This document shows positions 9,804 to 20,199 of a stretch of DNA of 21,656 nt, piece after piece (position 1 is the stretch's first letter; every line of letters begins with the position of its first letter). A model generated the notes under the pieces. It worked only from the letters and a program-made list of their open reading frames with translations. It was not told the DNA's origin and did not search any database. The translations under genes were made by a program, and so were the position numbers. The DNA comes from Byssochlamys sp. IMV 00236 (lineage: Eukaryota > Ascomycota > Eurotiomycetes > Eurotiales > Thermoascaceae), in NCBI GenBank assembly GCA_001931875.2, contig MSJH02000296.1, positions 1 to 21,656 of the forward strand, in the 5' to 3' direction.

Positions 9804-11737
9804 TTATTGTATCTTTTGAGCCATTGACAATAAGAATTGATCGTAACCATATTGGCTCATGAGCTGTAGACCTATTGGTTGACCATCCTTGATGAATGGC
9901 ACTGTAATTGCAGGTACACCAGCTAAATTAGCAGGTAAAGTCATCACATCATTGATATATTCATTCATTCCTTGTTCTTTCAGTGTAGGTGCATCACCTG
10001 TTGCACTTGGTATGAGTATCAGATGAGCTTGACCACATTCATGTGTCATCAATGGATTAGGCTGACAAAAGACATTATTAAAGTCTTGTTGGATGAGTCT
10101 TCTTGCCTTTTGTGCTGGTAAAAATAAAGTTTCATAAGTCCTACATTAACCTATTAATATATGAATAATGGATCTTAATTAACTTGTTACCCAGCCGTAA
10201 GGACATGAGTCCCAAGCAATATGCGCCTTTGAACCTCAGCACCAAATCCCTGTGTGCGTGTACTCGCAAATAATAATTGATCCTCATCTTGTCCTTCTGT
10301 CGCACTCCGATGACCTATTAGAATACATTATTATAAAGAAAGGTTCCAGAATTTCCTTAATCTAATCGATTTACCATACTTCACACCATCATATCTTGCT
10401 AAATTAGAGCTTGCTTCTGCTAATGCAATGATATAATAAGCAGGTAAAGCTAAAGGTGTATGTGGCATGGATACTGTTATAATCTTGGCTCCAAGTTGTT
10501 TAAATCGATCAATGCCTTCTCTCCACGCACTGATCACTTTGGGGGATAATGAGTCCACATAAAACTCTTGTGGAATACCCACGACAAGACCACTCAGATC
10601 CTTTTCCCACCTTGATGCCAATTCTTTATCTTTTTCATCTATTTCATTTCTTAATTTCAAAGGCATCGATGTAGGATCCAATTCATCATATTTTGAAATT
10701 GCATCTAAGAATAAGCAAGATGAGTACAATATTGTCAAGGACGTAAACTTACTGTAAACATTGGCACAATCTTCGACTGTCCTTGATAATATTCCAATCG
10801 TATCCAATGAATTAGCATAGGCTACTAGCCCATAACGCGAACATCGACCATAGGATGGTTTAAAACCAACAATACCACAATATGAAGCTGGCATTCTCAC
10901 TGATCCACCCGTGTCTGAACCTAAGGCACTATCTCCCTCAATAATCGTCAATTTTTTTTTTCTTTTTAAAAAAAAGGATGAACCTACACTCTACACATAT
11001 TCATTGCTACACTTGCTGCACTTCCTCCAGAACTTCCACCTGCTAATCGCTTATTCTCTTGGTTTAAGCTGTGTGGATTAATAACTGGTCCAAATACACT
11101 GTGTCTATTTGCTGAACTTTTTTTTTCCCCTTGTATTACTACTTGTTTCTGTATATTTTTCATTCTTTTCTTTATTTACCCCATCCCGAATTCATCCATA
11201 TTAGTCTTTCCTACAATTAATGCACCTGCTTTATCAAGTAACTGAACTACTGTTGCGTCATAAGGGGATATAAAATCTATTTTATAGTTAGATAACTGCA
11301 AGCACATTGCATAAAAAGTACCCTTTAACATATTGGAAGCACAGGTGGTTGGAAGAGCACTTGTACATAAATTGTCCTTTATTGCAATAGGTACACCATC
11401 CAGAGGTCCAATAGGTTGTCCTATAAAGAGTTAGCAAGCAGAATAATAATAATAATAATAATAAAATTCAAACCTTGTTCGCGTCTATGATCTGATTCCT
11501 TTGCCTTTTCCTCTAGTAACTTTCTATCATTTATTGAGATAAAGGCGTTGATCTCTGAATTATAGTTGTCAATCGTATGCAAACATTGTTGAATCGCCAG
11601 ACTAGAAGAATGTCGGCACTTTGAGTGTTTAAATAGATGAGCAAATAATCGTAATACTAATAATATGTCTTTACAGTTTGTAATGAATGTGTTGTAGTAG
11701 CAATTAGCCTTGATTTCAACCTAGGAATCATAAACAT
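9804..11737 (-). CDS. Glutamyl-tRNA(Gln) amidotransferase subunit A, mitochondrial
   Basis: Nine exons (11737-11675, 11618-11474, 11420-11322, 11276-11180, 11116-10988, 10928-10753, 10704-10375, 10314-10191, 10140-9804) give 499 residues, about the usual GatA length. GatA is the amidase of the complex that converts Glu-tRNA(Gln) to Gln-tRNA(Gln) in mitochondria (yeast HER2, human QRSL1). The Ser-cisSer-Lys triad is intact: Lys84 in IAIKDN, Ser163 in [11 protein letters not shown] and Ser187 in LGSDTGGS. Later conserved blocks are [22 protein letters not shown], and near the C-terminus [12 protein letters not shown] and GLQLMSQYG. Exon 1 encodes 21 residues ([19 protein letters not shown]...) with basic, hydroxylated and no acidic residues, as expected of a mitochondrial presequence. 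An ATG at 11731 is an alternative start. One intron (11179-11117) ends in A-rich sequence before its AG. The partner subunits are not in the window. Confidence 0.9.
11442..11464 (+). repeat. AAT trinucleotide microsatellite inside a GatA intron
   Basis: About seven AAT units fill much of the 53-nt intron 11473-11421, between donor and acceptor. Length changes here would alter intron size but not the protein. Confidence 0.85.
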
Positions 11738-11926
11738 AAAATTTGACAGGCCCAGGTGTGTGTGTGTGTACAAGCTGAATTATCACAGTCGGAGTTATAA
11801 GCCTTTCTTCATTCCGAAATACCTCTTGATCCAAAGAGCAATAGTCATTTGGTATGCGTTAATGTGAATTGTGGTCAACCGATACGTGCCTTTAGTTTGC
11901 AATCCAAAGCTGAATCACAGACAAAG

Positions 11927-12332
11927 GGTTTAAAAAAAGAAAAGGACAATGACTATCAGTGATCTGGTCAGATAAGAACCGAGGCTTACAGGATTCAAGG
12001 TAAATAAAACGTGAAGAAATGAATGACATGTACCTATAATAAAGTCTAATGAAGGGATATAAAGTTGTCTTTTTGACAAGAGCATGCTTAATCTGTGTGT
12101 GATCATTTAGAATTATATGAGGACTGTTTATTTACATGGTTTCTTTGAAAGATAATAAAGAACGAGAAGAAAGATTTTATCTTTCAAAAAGATGGTGCTA
12201 CATGTCACAAGCAGAGATAATTCATACAGGTACTTGATCTCTCTGATCTGAGCACAATTGAGCTTCTTGAAAAAGAGGTTGAAAAACACAAAACCTACAT
12301 TCATATTTTGAACACACAGGTTATTAACGAGC

Positions 12333-12364
<32 letters not shown>

Positions 12365-12440
12365 CAAATCTGCGCAAGAAGTGAGCTCAAACTTTTATTC
12401 TATGCTTCTCGAAATTATTGTCAGTCTTTTTTTTTTCTCT
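11927..12440 (+). pseudogene. Second Tc1/mariner-family transposase fossil, heavily decayed
   Basis: Scattered plus-strand fragments in different frames follow the order of a Tc1-type transposase. VIWSD at 11959-11973 matches the first catalytic region. IIWGLF-like residues lie near 12112-12130. IFQKDGATCH at 12179-12208 matches the FQ.DGA..H block with the second Asp. DLSDLSTIELLEKEVE at 12236-12283 matches the PDLNPIE.LW block with the final Glu. The distance from the second Asp to the Glu is shorter than the usual ~34 residues, so DNA has been lost there. Stops and frameshifts occur throughout, so the copy is dead. It differs in motif wording from the fossil at 1048-1429 and belongs to another subfamily. 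Confidence 0.65.
12333..12364. repeat. T16A16 perfect palindrome
   Basis: Sixteen T's are followed directly by sixteen A's, a 32-bp perfect inverted repeat with no spacer, inside or at the edge of the transposase fossil. Confidence 0.9.
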
Positions 12441-13022
12441 ATTGTCATTAGATGAAGCCAACTAGACAAGCTTTAATGTCCTTTATGGTTTGGACACAAA
12501 GATAAATGATTTCAAGTTTACAGGATTTGCAGCAAAAGGAAAATTGAGGTCAGAATACTAAACAAGGCACAGGTATAAAAAAGATCACCAAATCATTAGG
12601 ATCTAATGAACTAAACAACGCATAGTGATTCAATCTAGTGCTCCAACAAAAATGAACCCATGTCCATGACGGATGATGACTAGAGTCTATTAAATGTATA
12701 ATTAGTATCCAAAGTCATTTTCAAATAAGAGAGTTTTGCCTGTGCCTTCGTTAAGTAAAGATAGATGCAATCATAATACATAGAGTCAAATTACTCAACT
12801 CACAGTTATCACAAATCTATCGTTTATGTGATACTCTGGGAAATTGCGTGTTTGAAGTATGAGGCTTGGTTGTTTTGATTGATCTTTATGTATAAATACT
12901 ATGGATATTTACGTATATATCAAGAGTAGCTTATTGCTTTGAATCAAACACTGTACGTGCTTACTTTTATGCTTAAACGATCCCATATCATGCATCTTTT
13001 CAGATCTTTGGATTCTTCCTGG

Positions 13023-13066
13023 CCAATCAGAAACTTATTGTATTCGAGATGGATTACTATAAAAGG
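13023..13066 (+). promoter_or_regulatory. CCAAT box and TATA box of glycogen synthase
   Basis: CCAAT (13023-13027, in GGCCAATCAG) is followed 31 bp later by TATAAAAGG (13058-13066). This is a textbook eukaryotic core promoter in the right orientation. It would place transcription start near 13090-13100, about 140 nt before the ATG at 13235. Confidence 0.6.
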
Positions 13067-13112
13067 CGATCTTTTAAAGCGGTATCTTGAGCAAAACAGA
13101 TATTACGAGGAC

Positions 13113-13155
13113 ATGAGCATAAACACAAGTCATTAATTCCGCCATGACGTTTTAA
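13113..13155 (+). promoter_or_regulatory. Two tiny upstream reading frames in the glycogen synthase leader
   Basis: If transcription starts about 30 bp after the TATA box, the leader has two ATGs before the main start. One is at 13113-13136 (7 codons then TAA). The other is at 13144-13155 (ATG ACG TTT TAA). Both close before the main ATG at 13235 and could lower or tune translation. Confidence 0.4.
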
Positions 13156-13234
13156 GCATAAATTTATTTCATTTTCCCTTTTCTTTCTTTTGTTTCTTCT
13201 TCTCTAAGCTTAATATATATATATATATTATATA

Positions 13235-15579
13235 ATGGCACCTACCAAAGACGTGTATAATCCACTCTTGTTTGAAATTGCTTGGGAAGTGGCAAATAAA
13301 GGTATGTACAAATATCAAGAGAGAGAGGGACTAGAAAGAGTATAAACACGTCATGTATCTTGTAGTCGGTGGTATCTACACTGTGATAAAGACAAAGGTA
13401 CCAGTAACTGTACGTGAATTTGGTGAAAGATACTGTTTGATCGGACCACTTTCCTACAAGACGGCACCTATGGAGGTAGAAGCTCTTGAACCTCCTACAC
13501 AGATAATCAAAGAAGCTTTGGACGCATTATCTTCTCAAGGAGTAAAGTACTTGTTTGGTCGATGGTTAGTTGAAGGAGCGCCTTATGTTTTACTGTTTGA
13601 TACTGGAAGTGTCAATCATAAACTGGATGAATGGAAAGGCGATATTTGGCGTGTTGCAGGAATCCCTTCTCCTCCAAATGATCAAGAAACCAACGAAGCG
13701 ATATTGTTTGGTTATGTTGTCGCTTGGTTTTTGGAAGAGATCACAAAGCGAGTAAGAATGTGAATATGGAAAAATATGGTATGTTTTCTCTAACTGTTTT
13801 TGGCGTAGTACAACCAACAGCCTTCTTCCCCAAAATCACTAAACCCTGCTATCATTGCTCATTTCCATGAATGGTTAGCTGGTGTAGCAATACCACTGAT
13901 CAAGAAACGTAAAATAGACGTAACAACTGTATTTACTACACACGCTACCTTGCTCGGTCGTTACTTGTGCGCTGGTTCTGTGGATTTCTATAATAATCTT
14001 CGCAACTTTGATGTTGATCAAGAAGCCGGAAAGCGTGGCATCTATCACCGCTACTGTATCGAGAGAGGTGCTGCTCATTGTTCTGATGTCTTCACCACAG
14101 TCTCACATATTACTGCCTATGAAAGTGAACATCTTTTGAAACGAAAGCCAGGTAAGCCAAAAAAAAAAAAAAAATAGACAAATAAGCCCTTTTTTTGACA
14201 ATTATTCTTAGATGGTGTATTGCCCAACGGTCTGAACGTAGTCAAGTTCCAAGCTGTACATGAGTTTCAGAATAAACATGCTCTTAATAAGGAAAAGATC
14301 AATGATTTCGTTCGTGGTCACTTTTATGGACACTATGATTTTGATTTGGACCATACGGTTTACTTTTTCACAGCTGGCCGATATGAATATCGTAATAAGG
14401 GTGTAGATATGTTTGTAGAGGCTCTTGGTCGTAAGTAATGAGATAGATCTGCATGTATCACTGTGTTTATTTTATTGTATAGGATTAAATGACCGCTTGA
14501 GGGCAGCTAATTCAAAGACAACCGTCGTTGCCTTCATTGTCATGCCTGCTGCCACTCGATCTTTCAATGTTGAGGCATTGAAAGGTCAGGCAGTAACAAA
14601 GCAACTGAGAGAAACTGTCAACGAAATCCAGCAACGTATTGGCAAGCGAATCTATGAAAGTGCCCTGAGAGGAGGTGAAAACGTGGATCCCACTCATTTT
14701 CTTTCAAACGAGGACAAGATTCTCTTGAAGCGTCGAGTGTTTGCATTAAAAAACCAAAGCTTACCACCTATTGTCACTCATAACATGGTAGACGATGGTA
14801 ATGATCCAATCATCAACCAGCTGAGACGACTGCAGTTGTATAACAAGTCTGATGACCGCGTCAAGGTGATTTTCCATCCTGAATTTCTGAATGCCAACAA
14901 CCCTTTGCTAAGTCTTGATTATGAAGACTTTGTTCGTGGTTGCCACTTGGGTGTCTTTCCTTCTTACTATGAACCTTGGGGATACACGCCTGCCGAATGT
15001 ACCGTCATGGGTGTCCCTTCTATTACAACAAACCTCTCTGGATTCGGATGTTTCATGGATGAAAATATCGAAAACTGTGAAGACTATGGTATCTACATTG
15101 TGGATCGACGCCTCAAATCTGTGGAAGAGTCTATACAACAACTCTCTGAGCAAATGTTTAGGTTTTGTCAAAAGACGCGTCGTCAACGTATCAATCAGCG
15201 TAATCGTACAGAACGTCTATCTGATCTGCTCGATTGGAAGCGTATGGGCTTGGAGTATATCAAGGCACGTCAATTAGCTTTGCGAAGAGTTTATCCTGAC
15301 TCGTTTGTGGATGATGAGGAAGAGGAAATGACAACTACACCTGTCAAGATCCCAAAGCCGCTGTCAGCACCTGCTAGTCCACGTATGCGCAACGCCATTG
15401 GATACTTTGATAATCAGGATGAAGAAGAGGAAGATGAAAGCTTGATACCTTTGCCTCGTAAACAATTTCCTGCATTAAGAAAGGATGGTCAAAGTACCTC
15501 TCGTGAAGAAGAACTACTAAGAGAAGGTGATATTAAAACATTGAACAAACTCACACTTGAAGACAAGAAAAAGCATTAA
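13235..15579 (+). CDS. GSY1: Glycogen synthase (GT3 family)
   Basis: Five exons (13235-13301, 13366-13751, 13809-14151, 14212-14430, 14483-15579) give 703 residues, nearly the same as yeast Gsy1/Gsy2. The enzyme extends glycogen from UDP-glucose in the cytosol. The N-terminal substrate loop [13 protein letters not shown] crosses the first intron. Conserved blocks follow: [43 protein letters not shown] and VVAFIVMPA. The catalytic E-x7-E motif EPWGYTPAE gives Glu ~502 and ~510. An arginine-rich helix, [20 protein letters not shown] (Arg ~571-583), matches the glucose-6-phosphate sensing site of eukaryotic enzymes. The C-terminal tail has acidic runs and SAPASPR (~633-640), like the inhibitory phosphorylation region of Gsy2. 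AATAAA lies at 15607-15612. The start ATG follows an AT repeat and gives the conserved N-terminus. The four introns are 52-64 nt. Confidence 0.95.
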
Positions 15580-15665
15580 TATTCAAAAACGTTGGCTGCT
15601 TTCTGTAATAAATTCTTGTACATCACTTTATTTCTAGCATAAACCCCCTCCCCCTTCAGCTGTAT

Positions 15666-16900
15666 CTAATGGCGATGGGCTTGAGTCAGTTTGACTTCAC
15701 CTTCTTGACCATTTAATAATCCCTTGACTCTTTCTGTGTACATTCTTAAATCTTGACCCATGACAGTGACCTTTACTTGCACGTCCTTTGTATTTTCTAG
15801 TGTTTCTTCATTCTCCACAGGCGTCATGGTGTATCGTCCGAATGCATGGTTAATAATGACTAATTGACCGTCATTCAATCGAATAAATCCTTTGATGCGA
15901 TAGATATCATCCTTGGGCATCGATTTCAAAAAGGTCTCTAATTCTTCTTTGCCGAGTCCTTTGTCAGTTACATTTTGAGTGACCTGTATCAAATCAACTT
16001 CATTTTTCTGGTGATGCGGATCAAATACCATTGATTCCAATGTGTGAGCATGGCTGTACCCTATTTTGAACAGCTGCGTGTCTAGTCCAAAGACAAGATC
16101 AGGTGAAATACCATCTTTCTCGCATTTTACTTTGGGAGTATCGGTATTAAGGACATTGACAGCATCCACCACTGAGTCCAGTCTACGCTCATCTACAAGT
16201 TCATACTTGTTTAGTAAGATGACATCGGTATATTGAGCTTGTAGCTTGGCTGTATAACTGGTGTCTTCATAACCATTGAAATTTTCACAGTCGATTACTG
16301 TAATGATCGAGTCAAGCGTGAATCCTTCTGATTCCATTTCTCTAATTTGCCATGCGATAGGTGCTATCCTTTTTTAAATCAGTTTCCAAGGGAGAAAATT
16401 AAGGGTGCTTTTTGATTTACCAGGAAATGCGGAACCACTTGTCTCAACAATGATTCTGTCAGGGTTATATTTTTCTGTGTATTTATAAGATGTGAGCTTG
16501 ATATGCATGCCTGAAAGATATAACATTTACCTTTGAGTTCTTGTAAAGCCAATTTCATCTGACCTACGAGTACACAGCATAAGCAACCGTTCACCATTTC
16601 TTGTACACCAATGTTTGACTCTTTAGCCAACTGACTGTCAACTATAAATACGTTTAATATCTAATGTGTATTGTACGATCATTTCACACCTTCAATGTCT
16701 CCGAATTCATTCTTTAATAAGCAAATCTTATAGTCCTTTGGCACCTTGCGCAACAAATTCAATATCTGTGTCGTTTTGCCTGTAAAAAGTATGACATATT
16801 TTAGTCTTTTCAAAGGATAATAAAAGTTAATGATGATTATACCGCTTCCTAAGAATCCTGTGAATACTGTGATTGGAATCGGTTTTACTGTGGTAGACAT
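15666..16900 (-). CDS. CobW/COG0523-family zinc-associated GTPase
   Basis: Five exons (16900-16843, 16779-16690, 16641-16531, 16474-16421, 16363-15666) give about 336 residues. The P-loop GFLGSGKT (15-22) is split by the first intron. NEFGDIE (43-49), the family's metal-binding GCLCC (68-72), ETSG (97-100) and the base-recognising NKYEL complete the G domain. The C-terminal CobW domain includes DDIYRIKGFIRL and INHAFGRYT, and the protein ends HRH. Relatives act as GTP-driven metallochaperones, some delivering zinc (ZNG1-type); others serve cobalamin or nitrile hydratase. Zinc is the likeliest role in a fungus, but the client is unknown. A short His cluster (SHAH ... HHQ) lies in the linker. 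It is tail to tail with glycogen synthase, the stops being only 86 bp apart. Confidence 0.88.
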
Positions 16901-17533
16901 GGCTATATTAATAGGAGAAGGAGAGAAGAAAAAGGAAAAATGATTAATGTAGTTCTTTTTGTTAGAGACACTGGGGCCTTGTCGCCGATTGAAATCATTA
17001 TCATAGATCCAACTGTGATAACACTTACCATGTAGAAGGTTTAGACAGTCCTTTAATAAGAATCCATTACACTTGATTGAATGCGAGAAAGTAATTATAA
17101 TTAAATTTCAAAGGTTATGCTTTTCTTCATAATCACCAAAGATAAATGATATCGCACCTAGCCATATCTTTTATCAAATGGCACCACTTCCCCCTTTAAT
17201 CTCATACCATCTAACAATATCATATGATTCTATTAAAATAACCCACACTTACATCATTGACATCTTTAATAGAATGCAATCAAACATATAAACGATGATT
17301 ATTTTGAGAAACTTGTGTAGAATTATGAAGGGAATATGTATGTAATATCAAAGGGGAGTTCATATATGCTGTTATAGCCGTGCTATATCCGTTTATTTTA
17401 TACAGAATTTATAGATGTATTAATTCTATTTATTCAATAAGTGTGATAGTGGTAATAGATGATGTAAATGTAAATGAAAAAGTGAGATGATGCAAAAGAA
17501 CAAAATGAGATGGTATATGCTTAAAAGTTATCC
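16901..17533. other. Intergenic gap, CobW gene start to threonine aldolase stop
   Basis: This 633-bp, AT-rich gap holds the upstream region of the CobW gene and the 3' flank of the aldolase gene. I see no coding frame, RNA gene, clear TATA box or repeat that I can support. Confidence 0.6.
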
Positions 17534-18808
17534 TTAGACAGAGTTATTTAAAGCAAGCCGTGTAGATTGTTCTTCTTTGCGGTTACGATGAGCAGCCATA
17601 ACAACATCACGCATAACTTCTAAAAAGGAGTCAACACCTTGACGATCAATTTGATGATGCAAGACCAGACGAGCCTTCTTTCCCATTCCACCCATCTTGA
17701 TGTTACGTTCAGCCAAGGCAGGAATTAAATCGCGTTGAATTTCAATGTTTGCGCGAGTAGTGTCAATGAAGACCATGTTGGTATGCACAGGGACCTGGAG
17801 ATCAATTCCCATAGCAACGAGTTGGTCCGCCAAGTACTTGGCCAATTGATGGGTTTCCTTCATGGTGGGTACGATGTGTTCAATTCCATGTTTAGCAGCT
17901 ACGGCCATGAAACCAGCTTGTCTCCATCCACCACCAAAGAGTTTACGATAATGACGGACTCGGTCGATGAACTTGGCGTTACCAACGACGATGGAACCAA
18001 TGGGAGCACCTACACCCTTAGAAAGGCAAAGCGACATGGAATCAAAGAGTTTACCGTATTCCTTTAGTGATATACCAGTCTCTTGAGAGGCGTTCCAGAG
18101 ACGAGCACCATCAAGATGCATAGCGAGACCCTTGGAACGAGCCATTTTGGATATCTTGGCAAGCTCTTCAATAGGGAAAATCATACCATTTAAAGTATTT
18201 TCAAGAGAGACAACACGTGTAGGTGCAGAATAGATGTCTTCACCCAAGAGGTTTGCTTCGATTTCTTCACTTGTTACGTGAACACCGTTTGAAGCAATCA
18301 CAGGAGAAACAGAGGCACGAGAATGGACAGCAATACCACCTGCTTCCCAGAGAAAGACGTGAGCGCGAGAATCACAGACGACTGAGTGAGGAGGAGTGAC
18401 CAAATGGGTACGAAGGGCCAACTGGTTTGTCATGGTACCACTAGCGCAAAAGAGAGCAGCTTCGTGGCCAGTTAATTCAGCCACGTAATCTTGGAGGTCA
18501 TTAACAGATTTGTCTTCCTATAGTCAAGTAAGTACGTATTATTCAATAGGATGCATAATAGTAACACGTACCTGGAAGACATCATCAGAACGAGAAGCAT
18601 GCTTCATGAGGTCAAACATTTCATCTGTAGGGGCAGTGACAGTATCACTTCGGAAGTCATAGAGCTTTAAGTTTTTGTTGACCTTTTTTGATACATCATG
18701 AACCAAGGAAGCAGTATAGTAAGCATGAGGAGCAACTGTGGTTGAAAATAAGCGACGAGAGGCCAAAGGGGTAACAATGAACTTGGATAAAGGAGACATT
18801 CTATACAC
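17534..18808 (-). CDS. GLY1: L-threonine aldolase (low specificity), PLP enzyme
   Basis: Two exons (18808-18572 and 18517-17534) give 406 residues. The enzyme splits threonine or allo-threonine into glycine and acetaldehyde and can supply glycine. The core starts at DFRSDTVTAPT (~51). SRSDDVFQED spans the 54-nt intron, then come CASGTMTNQLAL, HLDGARLWNAS (Asp ~215, which contacts the PLP ring) and SLCLSKGVGAPIGS with the PLP-binding Lys ~246. Yeast Gly1 has a shorter N-terminus. Here about 50 extra residues (MYRMSPLSKFIVTPLASRRLF ...) are rich in Arg, Lys, Ser and Thr without acidic residues until ~38, so import into mitochondria is likely. ATGs at 18808 and 18799 are both possible starts and give nearly the same presequence. 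Internal ATGs do not mark a good cytosolic start before the core. Confidence 0.92.
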
Positions 18809-18822
18809 GAATTACTAAAAGA

Positions 18823-18869
18823 GGTTCCACTCTGTAAAAAAAAAGTGTTTATATGGTTCCACTCTGTAA
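18823..18869 (+). repeat. Duplicated 15-mer upstream of threonine aldolase
   Basis: GGTTCCACTCTGTAA occurs at 18823-18837 and again at 18855-18869, 32 bp apart, both followed by A-rich DNA. Between them, on the gene strand, lies ATATAAAC (about 18846-18853), a possible TATA box some 40 bp before the ATG. The unit may be a duplicated control site or a chance tandem duplication. Confidence 0.6.
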
Positions 18870-19810
18870 GAAAAAAATTTTATTTAGTAATTTTTTTTTC
18901 TCTTCTTTTTATATTAAAAAAAATTTTTTCTGTCTCCGGCAGTAACCAGATCATGGTTGGTACTGACATTCAAACGTGGTAAAAGCCACTGTATGAGTCA
19001 GAAGAAATCAGGCCAAATCAGTCCAAAGGATGGGGTATTATGTAATAATCGATAAAGTTCATTCTTTAGAACGATGTTTAAAGGAATAAAAAAAAAGGAT
19101 GACGCCGAAAAGATTTTTTTTGTCATAATGATAATGATGCTTTAGTATTTCCTATAGTCTTGTAGTTACTTATTCTGTTCATGGTTTATTCAAATGTGCT
19201 TATGTTCTACTTTGCTTTTTGTAAAGCCAAGGTTTATGAGTTGGTCTGAGCTCATTGCTGCTTTTTGTGCCATGAAAAATTGTGTTTGGCTTATTAATTA
19301 TGAAGACCAACACGATTCACGTCAGATATAACAAAATCACGCGGATAACGTATCAAATAATAGTTAATAATGCTTTTAATGCTATCTTGAGTAGAGATTA
19401 GTAAGCAAAATAATTATTACATTATTTATTGCAAAAGAAAAGGAAAAGAAAACTGGAAGCCATACAATATTAATAGGCTGCCTACGACATGAATATAACG
19501 TTCAAATATGTGATGCACTAGCTGGGATAAGTAACAGATATTCGTTCAAAAGAATTCTTGCAAATATACAATAAAAATATATCAGCCATGAGAAAAATAG
19601 GGTTAGTTTGGATGGCAACCCTTTGTCTATCTTGACTCGCGCTGCAGACATGTTTGTCGAATAATGAGGGATAAATTATTTATATATTCCTAAAAGCAAT
19701 GTTCAACCTTTTTTTTTTTTTCAATTATTGATATGAACCAAGTTAAATTACGATATTATGAAATGCAAAAATTGTTCAGTAAAGTAGTTTGGAATACACT
19801 TTTCATAGAG
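18870..19810. other. Gene-poor stretch beyond threonine aldolase
   Basis: About 940 bp of AT-rich DNA. Short open frames exist, for example MSWSELIAAFCAMKNCVWL near 19237, but none is supported by length, splice pattern or a known motif. I see no RNA gene. Confidence 0.5.
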
Positions 19811-20074
19811 TAGTGCCCATTGTTGCAGCAGAACAAAAAATGGATTTGGCAGCATATTAAAAAAAGTGTGATAGCAGCAGTCGTTCGTGTATTCTCTAAT
19901 AGTCATCTTGGAGTAGTTTGCGAAGCAATTTTATCAAACATTTATCGGGCTCAAAGTATCCGGAGCGCCATTAATGACTGTGTGAGAAATTATGACAGCC
20001 TGTCTCTCAAAAAAGCTTGGTCTCAATCTGTAGACAGGAATAACAAGGTTAAATCAATTTTGACGTTCTCATAA
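19811..20074 (+). other. Unrecognised open frame without ATG, possible gene remnant
   Basis: After a TAG at 19811-19813 the frame stays open for about 86 codons to a TAA at 20072-20074. It has no ATG. The translation is mixed and protein-like (WIWQHIKKSVIAAVVRVFSN ... NIYRAQSIRSAINDCVRNYD), with amphipathic helical character and no low-complexity runs. I do not recognise it. It could be an exon or a fossil of a repeat-borne gene, or chance. It lies next to another decayed coding region on the opposite strand. Confidence 0.3.
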
Positions 20075-20199
20075 ATGCATGAACAAATGCACAACAAATT
20101 TAGCTTATTTATTTAAAAGATACTATTTTCCATTTTACTCGATTGCACTAGTTACTCTGCCAAAGCAAAAAGAACAAGAAAGAAAGCAAGGAAGGACTG

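Larger units (their letters stand above)
11738..13234. other. 1.5-kb divergent intergenic region (GatA / glycogen synthase)
   Basis: This holds both promoters, a GT microsatellite (about 11756-11769), a decayed Tc1/mariner transposase (11927-12440), a T16A16 palindrome (12333-12364) and the CCAAT/TATA promoter of glycogen synthase. I see nothing I can support at about 12450-13000. Confidence 0.6.

Noticed and set aside
9625..9819. Plus-strand frame of Ser/Phe/Leu and Lys repeats
   Set aside because: It is generated by the CT/CTTT microsatellite and A-rich DNA between two minus-strand genes.
12939..13136. 65-codon plus-strand frame before glycogen synthase
   Set aside because: It spans the CCAAT and TATA boxes and has no recognisable motif; only its last ATG matters, as a possible uORF.
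14908..15277. Overlapping frames on both strands within the last glycogen synthase exon
   Set aside because: The exon's own frame carries the catalytic E-x7-E and the arginine cluster; the others are shadows.
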